The notes: generated by a model not told the origin, from the sequence alone. Counted from the first letter of the stretch, positions 10,360 through 20,025 are shown. The stretch is 47,101 nucleotides of DNA from an uncultured Microbulbifer sp. (GCF_913055755.1 NZ_CAJXKH010000017.1:1-47101), one strand, 5' to 3'. Made by a program: numbers and translations.

Positions 10360-12573
10360 TCAGGTGAGTTTTTCAAAGTGGTCCACCTGTATCGCTTTGT
10401 GTACCGCTTCCGACGTGATACGGATCTTTTTCGCCTCTTCCTCACTGATCAGTTTCTGTGAAACCGCAGCGTCGATTGACTCGTCATCCAGGGCCCGCAC
10501 ACCGCCTTTTTTCATTTTTGCGCGGATATCCGCCGTTTCGTGGCTGTGCAGGAAGGCCTTTTCCACCAGGTCGACACCGTCGCCCTCATTGCCGAGAAAA
10601 ACGCCCTGGGTGAGACGATCGCGGGATTCTCCCGGCTCCATGATCAGTTCAGCGCAGGCGCGCGCCTGGCGGTCCGAGGCCATGCGGATACTGTGCCCCC
10701 AGGGCATGGTCAAGAACTGCATCACCTGTCCGACAAAGCGCATCGGGAAGTTGTGGAACACTTCCAGCAGGCTTACCTCGATATTGTGCATCCCCGCGCG
10801 CATGGCAAATTCCAGTAGCGGGCGATCACCCTGCGGGCTGCCATCATCCTTGAACCGCTTGAGCATGGCGCTGAGCAGATACAGCTCGCTGAGTACATCG
10901 CCGAGCCGGGCGGAAATCAGCTCCTTGCGCTTCAGCGCCCCTCCCAGCGACATCAGCGAGATCTCGGTTACCAGGGTGAGTACCGCGGAATAACGGTTCA
11001 TCTGCCGGTAGTACTTGGCGGCATCGCCCACGCCCTTTGGACTGCTCGCAAACAGGCCACCGGTCCAGCCGTGGAACACCGCACGACAGAAGGTCTTGAG
11101 CTGGAACAGCATATGTTTCGGCAGCAGTGCATCCAGCGCCTTGATCCCCTCCTCCCGGTTGTCGTTGGTAGCGGCCTCCATTTCCTGCAACAGATACGGA
11201 TGGCAGCGGATAGCGCCCTGGCCAAAGATCATCAGGCTGCGGGTAAGGATATTGGCGCCTTCCACGGTAATTGCCACCGGTACCGCGCGGTAGACATTGC
11301 CCAGGTAATTCAGCGGTCCGTCCATGATTGCCTTGCCGGCGTGAATATCCATGGCGTCGTTGACCGCCTGGCGCAACCCGTTGGTGGCGTGAGCCTTCAT
11401 GATCGCCGACACGACCGCCGGCTTTCGGCCCTGGTCCAGCGCCCTGGTAGTGGTTTTATGCGCCGAGTCCAGCACATAGGCGATCGACGCGATCTCCGCG
11501 AGACGCCGCTGCACGCCTTCGAATTTGCCGATGGGAATACCGAATTGCTCGCGGATTGACGCATAGGCGCCGGTCGTGCGCGCGGCCATTTTGGCGCCGC
11601 CCGTCGACAACGACGGCAACGAGATACCGCGCCCTGCAGCCAGGGCGCTCATCAGCATGTGCCAGCCGTGACCGATGTTGTCTTGCCCGCCGATGACCCA
11701 GTCCATGGGGATAAACACATCCTTACCCCAATTGGGACCGTTCTGGAATGCCTGCATCGCCGGCAGGTGGCGCTGGCCGATGGTCACCCCCTCGGTATCC
11801 GTCGGCACCAGTGCCACGGTGATTCCCAGCTCCTCTTCTTCCCCGAGAATATGCTCGGGGTCGTACAACTTGAAGGCGAGACCGAGAATGGTGGCGACCG
11901 GTCCCAGAGTGATATAGCGCTTGTGCCAGTTGACCCGCATCCCCAGGGTCCGCTCACCGTTGTATTCCTGGTAGCAGACCACGCCGCGATCCACCATGGC
12001 GGCAGCATCGGAGCCGGCCTCCGGACTGGTGAGGCCAAAGCAGGGAATTTCACGCCCGTCGGCAAGGCGCGGAAGGAAATGATTCTTCTGTTCCTCGGTA
12101 CCGTGTGCCATCAGCAGTTCGCCGGGTCCGAGGGAGTTCGGCACCATAACCGTGACGCCCACGGTGGTGCTGCGGGTTGAGATCTTGGTAACGATCTGCG
12201 CGTGCGCGGTGGGGGAAAACCCGAGCCCACCGAACTCTTCCGGAATAATGATGCCGAAAAACCGGTTTTTCTTCAGGAATTCCCAGAGTTCCGGGGAGAT
12301 ATCGTAATCTTCATGGGTGATTTTCCAGTCGTCCACCATACGGCAGAGCTCTTCCACCGGGCCGTCGAGAAACGCCTGTTCCGCGTCCGTCAGTTCCGGC
12401 GGTCCCATATCGAGCAACTGATTCCAGTCCGGCTTACCCGACAGTAACTGGGCGTCCCACCATACCTCCCCCGCTTCCATCGCTTCCCGTTCAGTGTCGG
12501 AAATCGGCGGCAATACTTTTTTGATCCAGTTCAGGAGCGGCGCGGTAATCCATTTCTGGCGCAGGTTGCTCAT
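10360..12573 (-). CDS. fadE: FadE-type acyl-CoA dehydrogenase, short N-terminus
   Basis: This flavoenzyme carries out the first oxidation of beta-oxidation, acyl-CoA to trans-2-enoyl-CoA. The 737 residues align along their length with enterobacterial FadE (YafH), about 814 long. Shared blocks include EEFGGLGFS, VPNSLGPGELL, FGLTSPEAGSDA, FQNGPNWGKDVF and EGANILTRSLMIFGQGAIRCHP. What is absent is the E. coli N-terminal pair of hydrophobic segments; this protein begins near the LPPISDTEREAM region. AAAGGA six bases before the ATG supports the start, and the adjacent upstream bases do not encode a membrane segment in frame. It may therefore be soluble or peripheral. It probably belongs with the upstream repeats at 12676-12764. 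Confidence 0.92.
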   Translation of the reverse strand: MSNLRQKWITAPLLNWIKKVLPPISDTEREAMEAGEVWWDAQLLSGKPDWNQLLDMGPPELTDAEQAFLDGPVEELCRMVDDWKITHEDYDISPELWEFLKKNRFFGIIIPEEFGGLGFSPTAHAQIVTKISTRSTTVGVTVMVPNSLGPGELLMAHGTEEQKNHFLPRLADGREIPCFGLTSPEAGSDAAAMVDRGVVCYQEYNGERTLGMRVNWHKRYITLGPVATILGLAFKLYDPEHILGEEEELGITVALVPTDTEGVTIGQRHLPAMQAFQNGPNWGKDVFIPMDWVIGGQDNIGHGWHMLMSALAAGRGISLPSLSTGGAKMAARTTGAYASIREQFGIPIGKFEGVQRRLAEIASIAYVLDSAHKTTTRALDQGRKPAVVSAIMKAHATNGLRQAVNDAMDIHAGKAIMDGPLNYLGNVYRAVPVAITVEGANILTRSLMIFGQGAIRCHPYLLQEMEAATNDNREEGIKALDALLPKHMLFQLKTFCRAVFHGWTGGLFASSPKGVGDAAKYYRQMNRYSAVLTLVTEISLMSLGGALKRKELISARLGDVLSELYLLSAMLKRFKDDGSPQGDRPLLEFAMRAGMHNIEVSLLEVFHNFPMRFVGQVMQFLTMPWGHSIRMASDRQARACAELIMEPGESRDRLTQGVFLGNEGDGVDLVEKAFLHSHETADIRAKMKKGGVRALDDESIDAAVSQKLISEEEAKKIRITSEAVHKAIQVDHFEKLT

Positions 12574-12675
12574 TGCTTATCCTTTGATTGGCTTCGGCCA
12601 CGGCCCTGGAGATTCCCGACCCATGGATGAGGGATATGTGCATGGGATATGTGTATTTGCCGAACACATTCCGTT

Positions 12676-12764
12676 CATGCAACGCATGCCATCGTTGCAA
12701 TTAACTCTATCGTTGCAACTATAGGCAATAACCAAGTTAGCAATAGGGGCAACCGTGTTGCAAC
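12676..12764. promoter_or_regulatory. Phased GTTGCAAC-like repeats upstream of fadE
   Basis: Three related octamers start exactly 18 bases apart: CATGCAAC at 12676, GTTGCAAT at 12694 and GTTGCAAC at 12712. A fourth, GTTGCAAC, is at 12757. GTTGCAAC is its own reverse complement. The first two also form an inverted repeat TGCAACG / CGTTGCA (12678-12684 and 12693-12699). They fill the 201-base gap between rraA and fadE, the only promoter region for fadE, so an operator array for a fatty-acid or global regulator is plausible. I cannot match it to a named motif. Confidence 0.5.
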
Positions 12765-12774
12765 CTGCGTCAGC

Positions 12775-13284
12775 TCAGGCCAGGGCCCGCGGTGCGACGA
12801 TAATGCCGTTGTTGTCGGCGTACAGGTAGTCCCCTGGCGTGAAGGTTACCCCGCCAAATGTCACCGCGAGATTCCGCTCGCCGATGCCTTTCTTTTCCGT
12901 TTTCATTGGATGCGCCCCCAGCGCATGCACACCCAGATCGAGAACACCGATAGCGTCGACATCGCGAATGCAGCCGTACATCACAATGCCTTCCCAGCCA
13001 TTGCTGACCGCCCTTTCCGCCAGCATGTCCCCCAGGCAGGCGCGGCGCATGGAGCCGCCGGCATCCACCACCAGCACTTTTCCCGAGCCATCTTCCGCCA
13101 CCAGTTCGCGCACCAGGGAGTTGTCTTCAAAACACTTGATGGTAACAATCTCCCCGCCAAACCGTTCGCGGCCACCGTAGCTGACGAACATCGGTTCAAC
13201 CACCTGCACCTCATCGGCGAATTCGTCGCACAGGTCCGGGGTGGCGAACTGACTGGAATGGGTATTGGCAGGTGAACCGGGCAT
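12775..13284 (-). CDS. rraA: RraA-family protein (RNase E activity regulator / aldolase-like)
   Basis: A 169-residue RraA protein. In E. coli RraA binds RNase E and damps its activity; relatives act as 4-hydroxy-4-methyl-2-oxoglutarate/oxaloacetate aldolases, so either role is possible. The family core [19 protein letters not shown] and [14 protein letters not shown] is present; GGS...R followed by RD is the usual ligand-binding region. The ATG at 13284 is chosen over a TTG at 13299 because AGGAGG lies just ahead of it (a short four-base spacer) and the TTG would begin inside that site. It stands alone, with a hairpin upstream at 13369. Confidence 0.88.
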   Translation of the reverse strand: MPGSPANTHSSQFATPDLCDEFADEVQVVEPMFVSYGGRERFGGEIVTIKCFEDNSLVRELVAEDGSGKVLVVDAGGSMRRACLGDMLAERAVSNGWEGIVMYGCIRDVDAIGVLDLGVHALGAHPMKTEKKGIGERNLAVTFGGVTFTPGDYLYADNNGIIVAPRALA

Positions 13285-13368
13285 GATGCCTCCTTTCAAT
13301 CATTCAATGAGCAAAATCCAGCTCCGATACTAGCGTTGAAGACCCGTTGATGCAGCGCTCAACGACAA

Positions 13369-13404
13369 ATGCCGGGTATCACCCTGATGGATAATACCCG
13401 GCAT
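13369..13404 (-). terminator. Hairpin after the L,D-transpeptidase gene
   Basis: ATGCCGGGTAT (13369-13379) pairs perfectly with ATACCCGGCAT (13394-13404) around a 14-base loop. It lies 43 bases past the stop of the L,D-transpeptidase gene and before rraA. The T tract on the minus strand is weak, so this may be a Rho-assisted terminator or a 3'-end stabiliser. Confidence 0.5.
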
Positions 13405-13447
13405 CCGTCCTCGCCAAACAGTTTCGGTTACGACCTTACCTGCCGCA

Positions 13448-14122
13448 TCAGTAGCTCACGCGTACCGGCATACCGACACGGGAATACTGGAAGAATTTAC
13501 GGGCCATGTGCGGGGGCATGCGCACGCAACCATGGGAGGCAGGATAGCGGGGTACATGGCCGGATGCGTGCAGACCAATACCGCCATTAAAACGGATGTA
13601 GTAGTTCATTTTGGCACCGCGATAATAGGTGCCCGGGGGGCGGCGATGCTTGCGGGTGTCCACATCCGCTTTCACCACGCGGCCGGTATTCCGGTCTACG
13701 AAACTGCCGTAGATACTGGAACGGTGGTTGGGTCGTTTCGCCAGCACCCGGAAATGACCCGGACTGGTTCGGAACCCGGATTTACCGGAGGAGACAAAGG
13801 ACACACCTACCAGACGACTCCCCTTGTAAAAGTAGGCCTTCTGCTCTGAGAGGTTGATCCTGATGGAAGGCGGTGCGGAAGAACTTGCGGCCGCAGCCTC
13901 ATCAAACCAGTTTACTCCGGTATTGGCAGCGGCGGGAAGTGCGGCAGCAATACAGAGCGCAACCAGCAGCCCCTTGATAAACGTCAGCCACACCGCAGGT
14001 GAAATCGGGCTACCGGCCAACTGCCCGGCCGCAACTGCGCACCCTGCAGACTTTTGCTGTCCGCTTGCCACTTGCGTATTCAACTCAATCCAATGCCGAA
14101 CAATTTGCTCTCTGCTTCGCAT
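13448..14122 (-). CDS. L,D-transpeptidase (YkuD fold), exported or membrane-anchored
   Basis: Periplasmic enzymes of this family make 3-3 cross-links in peptidoglycan or attach proteins to it, using a catalytic cysteine. Here the YkuD signature is near the C-terminus: HASGHVPRYPASHGCVRMP, with catalytic Cys at residue 199 of 224 and the conserved His and Arg around it. A hydrophobic stretch, VWLTFIKGLLVALCIAAALPAAA, follows about 45 polar residues, so it is either a signal peptide with a long n-region or an N-terminal anchor. The ATG at 14122 has AGAGG six bases ahead and is preferred over longer frames. The catalytic domain is short. Its exact product, cross-link or lipoprotein linkage, is not decidable here. 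Confidence 0.87.
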   Translation of the reverse strand: MRSREQIVRHWIELNTQVASGQQKSAGCAVAAGQLAGSPISPAVWLTFIKGLLVALCIAAALPAAANTGVNWFDEAAAASSSAPPSIRINLSEQKAYFYKGSRLVGVSFVSSGKSGFRTSPGHFRVLAKRPNHRSSIYGSFVDRNTGRVVKADVDTRKHRRPPGTYYRGAKMNYYIRFNGGIGLHASGHVPRYPASHGCVRMPPHMARKFFQYSRVGMPVRVSY

Positions 14123-14576
14123 GATCGCACCTCTTTTCACTACTCGTAATGGTGGCCCGCGCAAGGTCCCGCATTTTGCTTGAAAGGCCGGGTAAACAGT
14201 TGCCCGGGCCGACAGGGTTGCGGATAAAACTGGGGCTAATTCGATTCTATTGAGATGGCGGCGAACGCTTAGACTGAATGTCTATTGAAGGGGGCGATTT
14301 TTATGGTGATGGGCAATCTACTTAGCGTGGGAATAGCCGGTTCCCAAGGCGGAATCCAACGGGGAATTGAAACGCTGGCCGCCGATTGCGCTATCCGGGG
14401 AGAACAAAGTTTTTCGGATAAATTCCACCGCTGCTTGATAAATCACTTTGTGCACGAAATATGCACACCCAACGAAATGTTCGGCGAGATACGCAACGAG
14501 AAAATTTGTAGAAAAATGAAAAGCGGCCCGAAGGCCGCTTGGGTTTTCCCCTCGGGGAACCGGCAAACAAGAGCCC
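14123..14576. other. Non-coding gap between ppsA and the L,D-transpeptidase gene
   Basis: About 450 bases hold the transpeptidase promoter region and the ppsA terminator at 14521. A plus-strand frame from 14303 has a ribosome-site-like GGGGG before its ATG but runs through the ppsA terminator and on antisense to ppsA, and its protein resembles nothing I know. I see no convincing gene. Confidence 0.6.
14521..14540 (-). terminator. Rho-independent terminator of ppsA
   Basis: AAGCGGCC (14521-14528) and GGCCGCTT (14533-14540) close a four-base loop. On the minus strand the hairpin is followed by TTCATTTTTC. It lies 37 bases past the ppsA stop. Confidence 0.85.
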
Positions 14577-16943
14577 TCAATCCGGCTGCTGGTTTGCCAG
14601 GTAGAGCCAGGTATCCACCGCGGTGTCCGGATTCAGGGAGACACTGTCGATGCCCTCCTCCATCAGCCACTGGGCGAAATCCTTGTGGTCTGACGGCCCC
14701 TGTCCACAGATACCCACATACTTTCCCGCTTTTTTACAGGCCTGGATCGCGCGGGACAGCAGCATTTTCACCGCCGGGTCGCGCTCGTCAAACAGCTCTG
14801 CAACCAGTCCGGAATCCCGGTCGAGGCCGAGGGTCAGCTGGGTCAGGTCATTGGAACCGATGGAGAAACCGTCAAAGTACTGCAGGAACTCGTCTGCCAG
14901 CAATGCATTGGATGGCAGCTCGCACATCATGATGACCTTGAGACCGTTTTCTCCGCGCTTGAGACCATTCTCTTCCAGCAGTTCCACCACCTGGCGCGCT
15001 TCGTCCGGCGTGCGCACGAAGGGCACCATGATTTCCACATTGGTGAGTCCCATTTCGTCGCGGACTTTTTTCAGCGCGCGGCATTCCAGCGCAAAGCACT
15101 GGCGGAAATCCTTGGAGCGGTAACGGGCCGCACCGCGGAAACCGAGCATCGGGTTTTCCTCGCTGGGCTCATACATCTGGCCGCCCACCAGGTGTGCATA
15201 CTCGTTCGACTTGAAGTCGGACAGGCGCACGATGGTGCGGTTGGGCGCAAATGCCGCCGCCAGGGTGGAAATACCTTCCACCAGCTTTTCGACGATAAAC
15301 TCTTCCGGCGAGGCGTAACCGCCGATACGGTTGCGGATCGTCTTCTGCAGGTCCTGCGGCAGGTTATCCAGCTCCAGCAATGCCTTGGGGTGAATACCGA
15401 TCATGCGATTGAGGATAAACTCGAGTCGCGCGAGGCCGACACCCTGGTTGGGCAGATTGCTGAAGGCGAAGGCGCGATCCGGGTTGCCCACATTGAGCAT
15501 GATTTTGAACGGCAGCTCCGGCATGTCGGCCACTTCCGTCAACGAGCGCTCGAAGTCGAGCTCGCCCGCCATCACAAATCCGGTGTCCCCCTCGGCACAG
15601 CTGACCGTTACCGGCGTGCCACTGGACAGTTTTTCGGTGGCGTCGCCGCAGCCCACCACCGCCGGGATGCCGAGCTCGCGGGCAATGATCGCCGCGTGAC
15701 AGGTGCGGCCACCGCGGTTGGTCACAATGGCGCTGGCTTTCTTCAGTACCGGTTCCCAATCCGGGTCGGTCATGTCGGTCACCAGGACTTCGCCATCCTG
15801 CATCATCGCCATGTCTTCCACGGACTCCAGTACGCGCACCCGGCCGGCACCAATGCGCTGACCAATGGCGCGCCCCTCGCACAGGATGTCGCCGCGCTCG
15901 TGCAGTTTGTAGCGTTCGATGCTGGTACCACTGTCGCGGGAGCGGACAGTTTCCGGGCGCGCCTGTACGATGTACAACTTGCCGCTGTCGCCATCTTTGG
16001 CCCACTCGATGTCCATCGGGCGCTGGTAGTGCTCCTCGATCTTGCGCGCCTGTTGCGCCAGATCGGTCAGCTCTGCTTCGCTCAGTGCAAAGCGCAGGCG
16101 ATCGGCCTCCGCCACCTGCACCGTTTTGACCGAACGACCACATTCACCGCTCTCGTCGTAGACCATCTTGATCGCCTTGCTGCCGCGGTTGCGGCGCAAA
16201 ATAGCAGGTCGACCGGCTTCGAGCGCGGGCTTGTACAGGTAAAATTCATCCGGGTTAACCGCACCCTGGACCACGGTTTCTCCGAGACCGTAGGCTGCGG
16301 TAATGAAGATCACATCGCGGAAGCCGCTCTCGGTATCCAGGGTGAACATGACCCCGGAGGCGCCGGTTTCACTGCGCACCATGTGCTGGATGCCCGCCGA
16401 CAGCGCCACGCCCACATCCGCGTAACCGGTGTGCACCCGGTAGGCAATAGCGCGATCGTTGTAGAGGGAGGCAAAAACCTCTTTCACCGCCTGCAGCACT
16501 GCATCAATACCGCGGATATTCAGGAAGGTTTCCTGCTGCCCGGCGAAGGAGGCGTCCGGCAGGTCTTCCGCGGTTGCGGAAGAGCGCACTGCCACCGCAG
16601 TCTCACCACCACCGAGCGCGTCATAACCGGCGCGGATCTCCGCCTCCAGCTGTGCCGGGAAAGGCGTATCCAGCAGCCACTGGCGGATTTCCTCGCCGGC
16701 GGTGGCCAGTGCGGTGACGTCTTCGACGTCCAGGTCTGACAGGCGCTTGGCAATCCGGCTATCCAGCTGCGCGCTGGAGAGGAACTCACGGAAGGCTTCT
16801 GCGGTTGTGGCAAAACCGCCCGGTACGCTAACACCGGCTCCGGCAAGCGAAGAAATCATCTCGCCAAGAGATGCGTTTTTGCCGCCGACCTTGTCGACAT
16901 CCGCCATGCCGAGCTTGGCGAACTCGAGAGTGTATGTGGTCAA
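14577..16943 (-). CDS. ppsA: Phosphoenolpyruvate synthase, TTG start
   Basis: This enzyme makes phosphoenolpyruvate from pyruvate and ATP (releasing AMP and phosphate), the entry to gluconeogenesis from three-carbon acids. From TTG at 16943 the protein is 788 residues, close to E. coli PpsA (792). The frame stays open upstream but has no ATG, and its residues there are unlike the family. The family N-terminus ([21 protein letters not shown]) starts right after the TTG, and AGAGGG precedes it. The N-terminal ATP-grasp part, the swivelling phosphohistidine region [20 protein letters not shown] and the C-terminal barrel with [10 protein letters not shown] are complete. It is divergent from its regulator ppsR, whose product switches PpsA by phosphorylation. 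Confidence 0.95.
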   Translation of the reverse strand: MTTYTLEFAKLGMADVDKVGGKNASLGEMISSLAGAGVSVPGGFATTAEAFREFLSSAQLDSRIAKRLSDLDVEDVTALATAGEEIRQWLLDTPFPAQLEAEIRAGYDALGGGETAVAVRSSATAEDLPDASFAGQQETFLNIRGIDAVLQAVKEVFASLYNDRAIAYRVHTGYADVGVALSAGIQHMVRSETGASGVMFTLDTESGFRDVIFITAAYGLGETVVQGAVNPDEFYLYKPALEAGRPAILRRNRGSKAIKMVYDESGECGRSVKTVQVAEADRLRFALSEAELTDLAQQARKIEEHYQRPMDIEWAKDGDSGKLYIVQARPETVRSRDSGTSIERYKLHERGDILCEGRAIGQRIGAGRVRVLESVEDMAMMQDGEVLVTDMTDPDWEPVLKKASAIVTNRGGRTCHAAIIARELGIPAVVGCGDATEKLSSGTPVTVSCAEGDTGFVMAGELDFERSLTEVADMPELPFKIMLNVGNPDRAFAFSNLPNQGVGLARLEFILNRMIGIHPKALLELDNLPQDLQKTIRNRIGGYASPEEFIVEKLVEGISTLAAAFAPNRTIVRLSDFKSNEYAHLVGGQMYEPSEENPMLGFRGAARYRSKDFRQCFALECRALKKVRDEMGLTNVEIMVPFVRTPDEARQVVELLEENGLKRGENGLKVIMMCELPSNALLADEFLQYFDGFSIGSNDLTQLTLGLDRDSGLVAELFDERDPAVKMLLSRAIQACKKAGKYVGICGQGPSDHKDFAQWLMEEGIDSVSLNPDTAVDTWLYLANQQPD

Positions 16944-16977
16944 TGGAGTGCCCTCTGCAACTGCTGTGGTGGCGGAG

Positions 16978-16983
16978 ATTATA
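16978..16983 (-). promoter_or_regulatory. Candidate -10 box of ppsA
   Basis: TATAAT on the minus strand sits 35 bases upstream of the TTG start, which would give a 5' leader of roughly 27 bases. I see no good -35 hexamer at 17 bases, so an activator may be needed. Confidence 0.4.
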
Positions 16984-17148
16984 AGGATGGGTTTTGTAAA
17001 TAATACCCCGTAAATGTCCGCAAAACAGGCCGATTTCTGTTGTAATTTTTCTACAAAACACCAAAGGAACAGTCCCGCGTTTCCCTCCGCGGGCACCACT
17101 GGGATACCATGGAGCGCCGCATTGAACCCTTTTGGAGACACTCGGCCA

Positions 17149-17988
17149 ATGCATGCAGAACAACAACAGCGTAAACGCACCGCTTTCTTCATTTCCGATG
17201 GCACCGGCCTGACCGTAGAAGGTATCGGGCACAGTCTACTGGCACAGTTTCGCGACCAGCACGTGGAGCAGGTCACGCTCCCTTACGTGGACTCCGCGGA
17301 AAAGGTAAATCAGGTTTTACAGCGTATCGAACGCGCCGCCACCGAAACCGGGCTGCAACCCATCATTATCACCAGTATCGTGTCCGACCAGATCCGCAAA
17401 CAGTTGCACCAGAGCTCGGCGCTGATGCTGGACGTGTTTGAAAGTTACCTCGCACCACTCGCCAACCTGTTCGGCACCGACCCTGCACGAACCGTGGGCG
17501 TATCCCACGGAATCGCCGACGACCGCCGCTACAGTGAGCGCATCGACGCAGTACATTATGCGATGGACAACGACGACGGCCGCCGTACCCGCGAGTTTGA
17601 AACCGCCGACGTGATCCTGGTGGGCGTATCCCGCTCCGGCAAAACGCCTACCTGCCTCTATCTCGCCCTGCAGTTCGGCCTGCGTGCCGCCAATTATCCG
17701 ATTACCGAAGAGGATATGGACACCACTGCGCTGCCAAAGATTTTGCGCCCCTATCGCAACAAGCTGTTCGGCCTCACCATTGATCCCCGGCGCCTGATGA
17801 GCATTCGCCAGGAGCGCCGCGCCAACAGCCGCTACGCGTCCCCGGAACAGTGCGAGTTTGAAGTGCGCCAGGTGGAGCAGATGCTGCGACGGGCGCAGGT
17901 GCCGTATCTGGATGCAACCGAGCTCTCCGTGGAAGAACTCGCCACCCGGTTGATGTCCCAGGCCGGTATCGAGCGCAGGATTGGCTAG
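17149..17988 (+). CDS. ppsR: PEP synthase regulatory kinase/pyrophosphorylase
   Basis: A bifunctional regulator (DUF299/PSRP family). It phosphorylates a threonine of phosphoenolpyruvate synthase using ADP, turning it off, and removes that phosphate by phosphorolysis. The 279-residue product matches E. coli PpsR (277). The N-terminal [19 protein letters not shown] and the P-loop [10 protein letters not shown] near residue 155 are the family marks. The frame is open from 17014, but the ATG at 17149 has GGAG eleven bases ahead and starts the homologous region. It is back to back with ppsA across about 205 bases, the usual arrangement for this pair. Confidence 0.95.
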   Translation: MHAEQQQRKRTAFFISDGTGLTVEGIGHSLLAQFRDQHVEQVTLPYVDSAEKVNQVLQRIERAATETGLQPIIITSIVSDQIRKQLHQSSALMLDVFESYLAPLANLFGTDPARTVGVSHGIADDRRYSERIDAVHYAMDNDDGRRTREFETADVILVGVSRSGKTPTCLYLALQFGLRAANYPITEEDMDTTALPKILRPYRNKLFGLTIDPRRLMSIRQERRANSRYASPEQCEFEVRQVEQMLRRAQVPYLDATELSVEELATRLMSQAGIERRIG

Positions 17989-18151
17989 ATTTAAAGAGTG
18001 ACACTGCGATCCCGGGCGTGGCGCCCCGCATTCGGCGCTACAGCCACACCGCTGGCTGCAAGTGAGAAATTGACCGGGAATTCAGGTAAAGTAGCGCCGC
18101 CCAAAAGGCCCCTATTACCGTGATCGCAGCGCTATTGCAGCGATAGAGAAG

Positions 18152-19534
18152 TTGGCCATCCGCCCAGGTACCGTTTTGCGAATCGTTTCCCTGCCCTATT
18201 CTGCGAATACCCCGCAGGCATTGACCGCCATTTCCGACCTCCCACTACCCGTGTGGCTGGACTCGGGAAGGCCCCGCGCCCGCAGTGGTCGCTTTGACAT
18301 CATCAGCGCGGACCCGGTGGCCCAACTATCCCTGACTGCGGACTGCCCGGACCCGTTTGTACAGCTGGACGACCTGATGTGCGAACTGGCGCCACAGGAT
18401 ATGGACACGCAGATGCCGTTCTGCGGCGGCGCCATCGGTTACGCGGGTTACGAGCTGGGTAATCGCGGTAACTTTCTGCCCCCGGACACCCGTGAGACGC
18501 CACTGCCGGCGGGCTTTTTCGGGCTCTATACCTGGGCGCTGATTGTCGATCACCAGTTGCAGGCGACACACCTGGTGTTTCACCCGGCCTGCGCCGGGCA
18601 TCAACAGCGGGACCTGACCGCGCGTTTTCAGGCGCTGGACTGGAGCGCGACACCCCGCACCGAAACTTTCAAGCTGACTTCCGCTTTCCGCCACGAGTTC
18701 ACCAGGCCCCAGTACGAGGCCCAGGTCGCACGGGTCCTGCAATATATCCGCGCCGGCGACATCTACCAGGCCAATTTTACCCAGCGCTTTTTCGCCGACT
18801 GCGAGGGCGATCCACTGGCCGCCTACCTGGCGCTGCGGGAAGCCGCCGCGGGCCCCTTCTCGGCCTATCTCTCACTACCCCAGGGGCAGATTCTCAGCCT
18901 GTCCCCGGAGCGCTTCATCCACGGCGACGGGGACCAGCTGCAAACCGAGCCCATCAAGGGCACCGCGCGGCGCCATGCCGACCCGCAACAGGATGCAGAG
19001 GCGGCGACCCGCCTCGCCAGCAGCAGCAAGGACCGCGCGGAAAACCTGATGATCGTGGACCTGCTGCGCAACGATTTTGGCAAGGTCTGCAAACAGGGCA
19101 GCGTACGGGTTCCGGAGCTGTTCGCGGTGCAGAGCTTCGCCAATGTGCACCACCTGGTCAGTACCATCACCGGCCAGCTGCCGGGGGACGTCGAGTTTGC
19201 ACAGGTACTGGACGCATGCTTCCCCGGCGGCTCCATTACCGGCGCCCCCAAACGGCGTGCAATGGAAATCATTCGCGAGCTGGAGCTGAGTCCGCGGGGC
19301 ATTTATTGCGGCTCCATCGGCTATCTCAGCAGCTGCGGACGGGCCGATAGCAATATCGCCATCCGCACCCTGACAGCAAGCCGGGGGAAACTGCAATGTG
19401 CCGCCGGTGGCGGCATCGTTGCGGATTCAGACCCCGCGGCGGAGCACCAGGAGTGTCTCGACAAAGTGCGATTACTGCTACATACCCTGGAGGCCACTTT
19501 CCGCACACACGCGAACACTAACACCCGAGGCTGA
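18152..19534 (+). CDS. pabB: Aminodeoxychorismate synthase component I
   Basis: PabB converts chorismate and ammonia (from PabA) to 4-amino-4-deoxychorismate, the first step to p-aminobenzoate and folate. The 460-residue protein has the chorismate-binding core: RAGDIYQANFTQRF, SLSPERFIH, TEPIKGTARRH, DRAENLMIVDLLRNDFGKV and FPGGSITGAPKRRAMEII. PIKGTARR, with lysine in place of the alanine or threonine of other chorismate enzymes, is typical of PabB against TrpE. No ATG fits; TTG at 18152 is the furthest credible start and TTG at 18176 is closer to the family N-terminus, so the first residues are uncertain. The partner lyase pabC is in the fab block at 41.4 kb; pabA is not in the window. Confidence 0.92.
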   Translation: MAIRPGTVLRIVSLPYSANTPQALTAISDLPLPVWLDSGRPRARSGRFDIISADPVAQLSLTADCPDPFVQLDDLMCELAPQDMDTQMPFCGGAIGYAGYELGNRGNFLPPDTRETPLPAGFFGLYTWALIVDHQLQATHLVFHPACAGHQQRDLTARFQALDWSATPRTETFKLTSAFRHEFTRPQYEAQVARVLQYIRAGDIYQANFTQRFFADCEGDPLAAYLALREAAAGPFSAYLSLPQGQILSLSPERFIHGDGDQLQTEPIKGTARRHADPQQDAEAATRLASSSKDRAENLMIVDLLRNDFGKVCKQGSVRVPELFAVQSFANVHHLVSTITGQLPGDVEFAQVLDACFPGGSITGAPKRRAMEIIRELELSPRGIYCGSIGYLSSCGRADSNIAIRTLTASRGKLQCAAGGGIVADSDPAAEHQECLDKVRLLLHTLEATFRTHANTNTRG

Positions 19535-19648
19535 ACGAACAGCGACGGTTATAGCGCTATCGCCCTTTGGTATTTCCCTCAAACTTTTCGCTTTGCTAGA
19601 TTTTGCGCCAGGCTGGGCGGCGTGCCTGCCCGGCACCCACTGGTAACA

Positions 19649-19669
19649 GTCAGGCTACCGAGGCCTGAC
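19649..19669. repeat. Small hairpin ahead of the CxxC gene
   Basis: GTCAGGC (19649-19655) and GCCTGAC (19663-19669) pair around seven bases, 32 bases before the next gene. It has no T tract. It may be a leader structure or a weak pabB 3' end. Confidence 0.3.
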
Positions 19670-19700
19670 AGCGCAAATTACAAGGCAGTAACACCCAAAG

Positions 19701-19979
19701 ATGCATATTACCCTGGTAAAGAAAGTGCTCGCCGACGGCTCACTGTGTGCGAAATGCAATGATGTCGAACAGAAACTGAAGGAAAACGATCAGGAAAAAT
19801 ACCTGGACCAGGTACTGATTGCCGATGAGAGAGATCCGCAAAGTGCGGGCATGCAGCTGGCGCAGTCACTGCAAGTCGAGCGTGCGCCCTTTTTTGTGGT
19901 CGAAGAAGACGGCAAGGAACCGCTGGTGTATACCGTCTACTTCAAGTTTGTCAAAGAGATCATCGACGGCAGGCGCTAG
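19701..19979 (+). CDS. Small thioredoxin-fold-like CxxC protein
   Basis: A 92-residue protein with no signal peptide or membrane segment. It opens with a short beta-like strand, then a CAKC pair at residues 16-19. A charged helix (NDVEQKLKENDQEK), a second strand and a block RAPFFVVEEDGKEPLVYTVY follow, the last like the cis-proline strand of glutaredoxin and thioredoxin folds. That pattern suggests a small redox or metal-binding protein. I do not recognise a named family. It lies between pabB and cysB (which is convergent) with its own 166-base upstream gap, so it is probably transcribed alone. Proximity to cysB is suggestive for thiol chemistry but is not evidence. The ribosome site is weak. 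Confidence 0.7.
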   Translation: MHITLVKKVLADGSLCAKCNDVEQKLKENDQEKYLDQVLIADERDPQSAGMQLAQSLQVERAPFFVVEEDGKEPLVYTVYFKFVKEIIDGRR

Positions 19980-20025
19980 GCCAGCGCCCGCCACCAGTCA
20001 TTTTTTCCGGTAACGCCGGCTCACC

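Noticed and set aside
14303..14932. Plus-strand frame with GGGGG before its ATG
   Set aside because: It passes through the ppsA terminator and continues antisense to ppsA; the protein resembles nothing.
15192..16739. A 515-codon open frame on the plus strand
   Set aside because: It is antisense to ppsA, has no known motifs and reflects the high-GC codon pattern of that gene.
17989..18151. GC-rich stretch after ppsR that looked like a possible tRNA or small RNA
   Set aside because: No cloverleaf can be drawn; only a short CAGCCA/TGGCTG hairpin without a T run is present.
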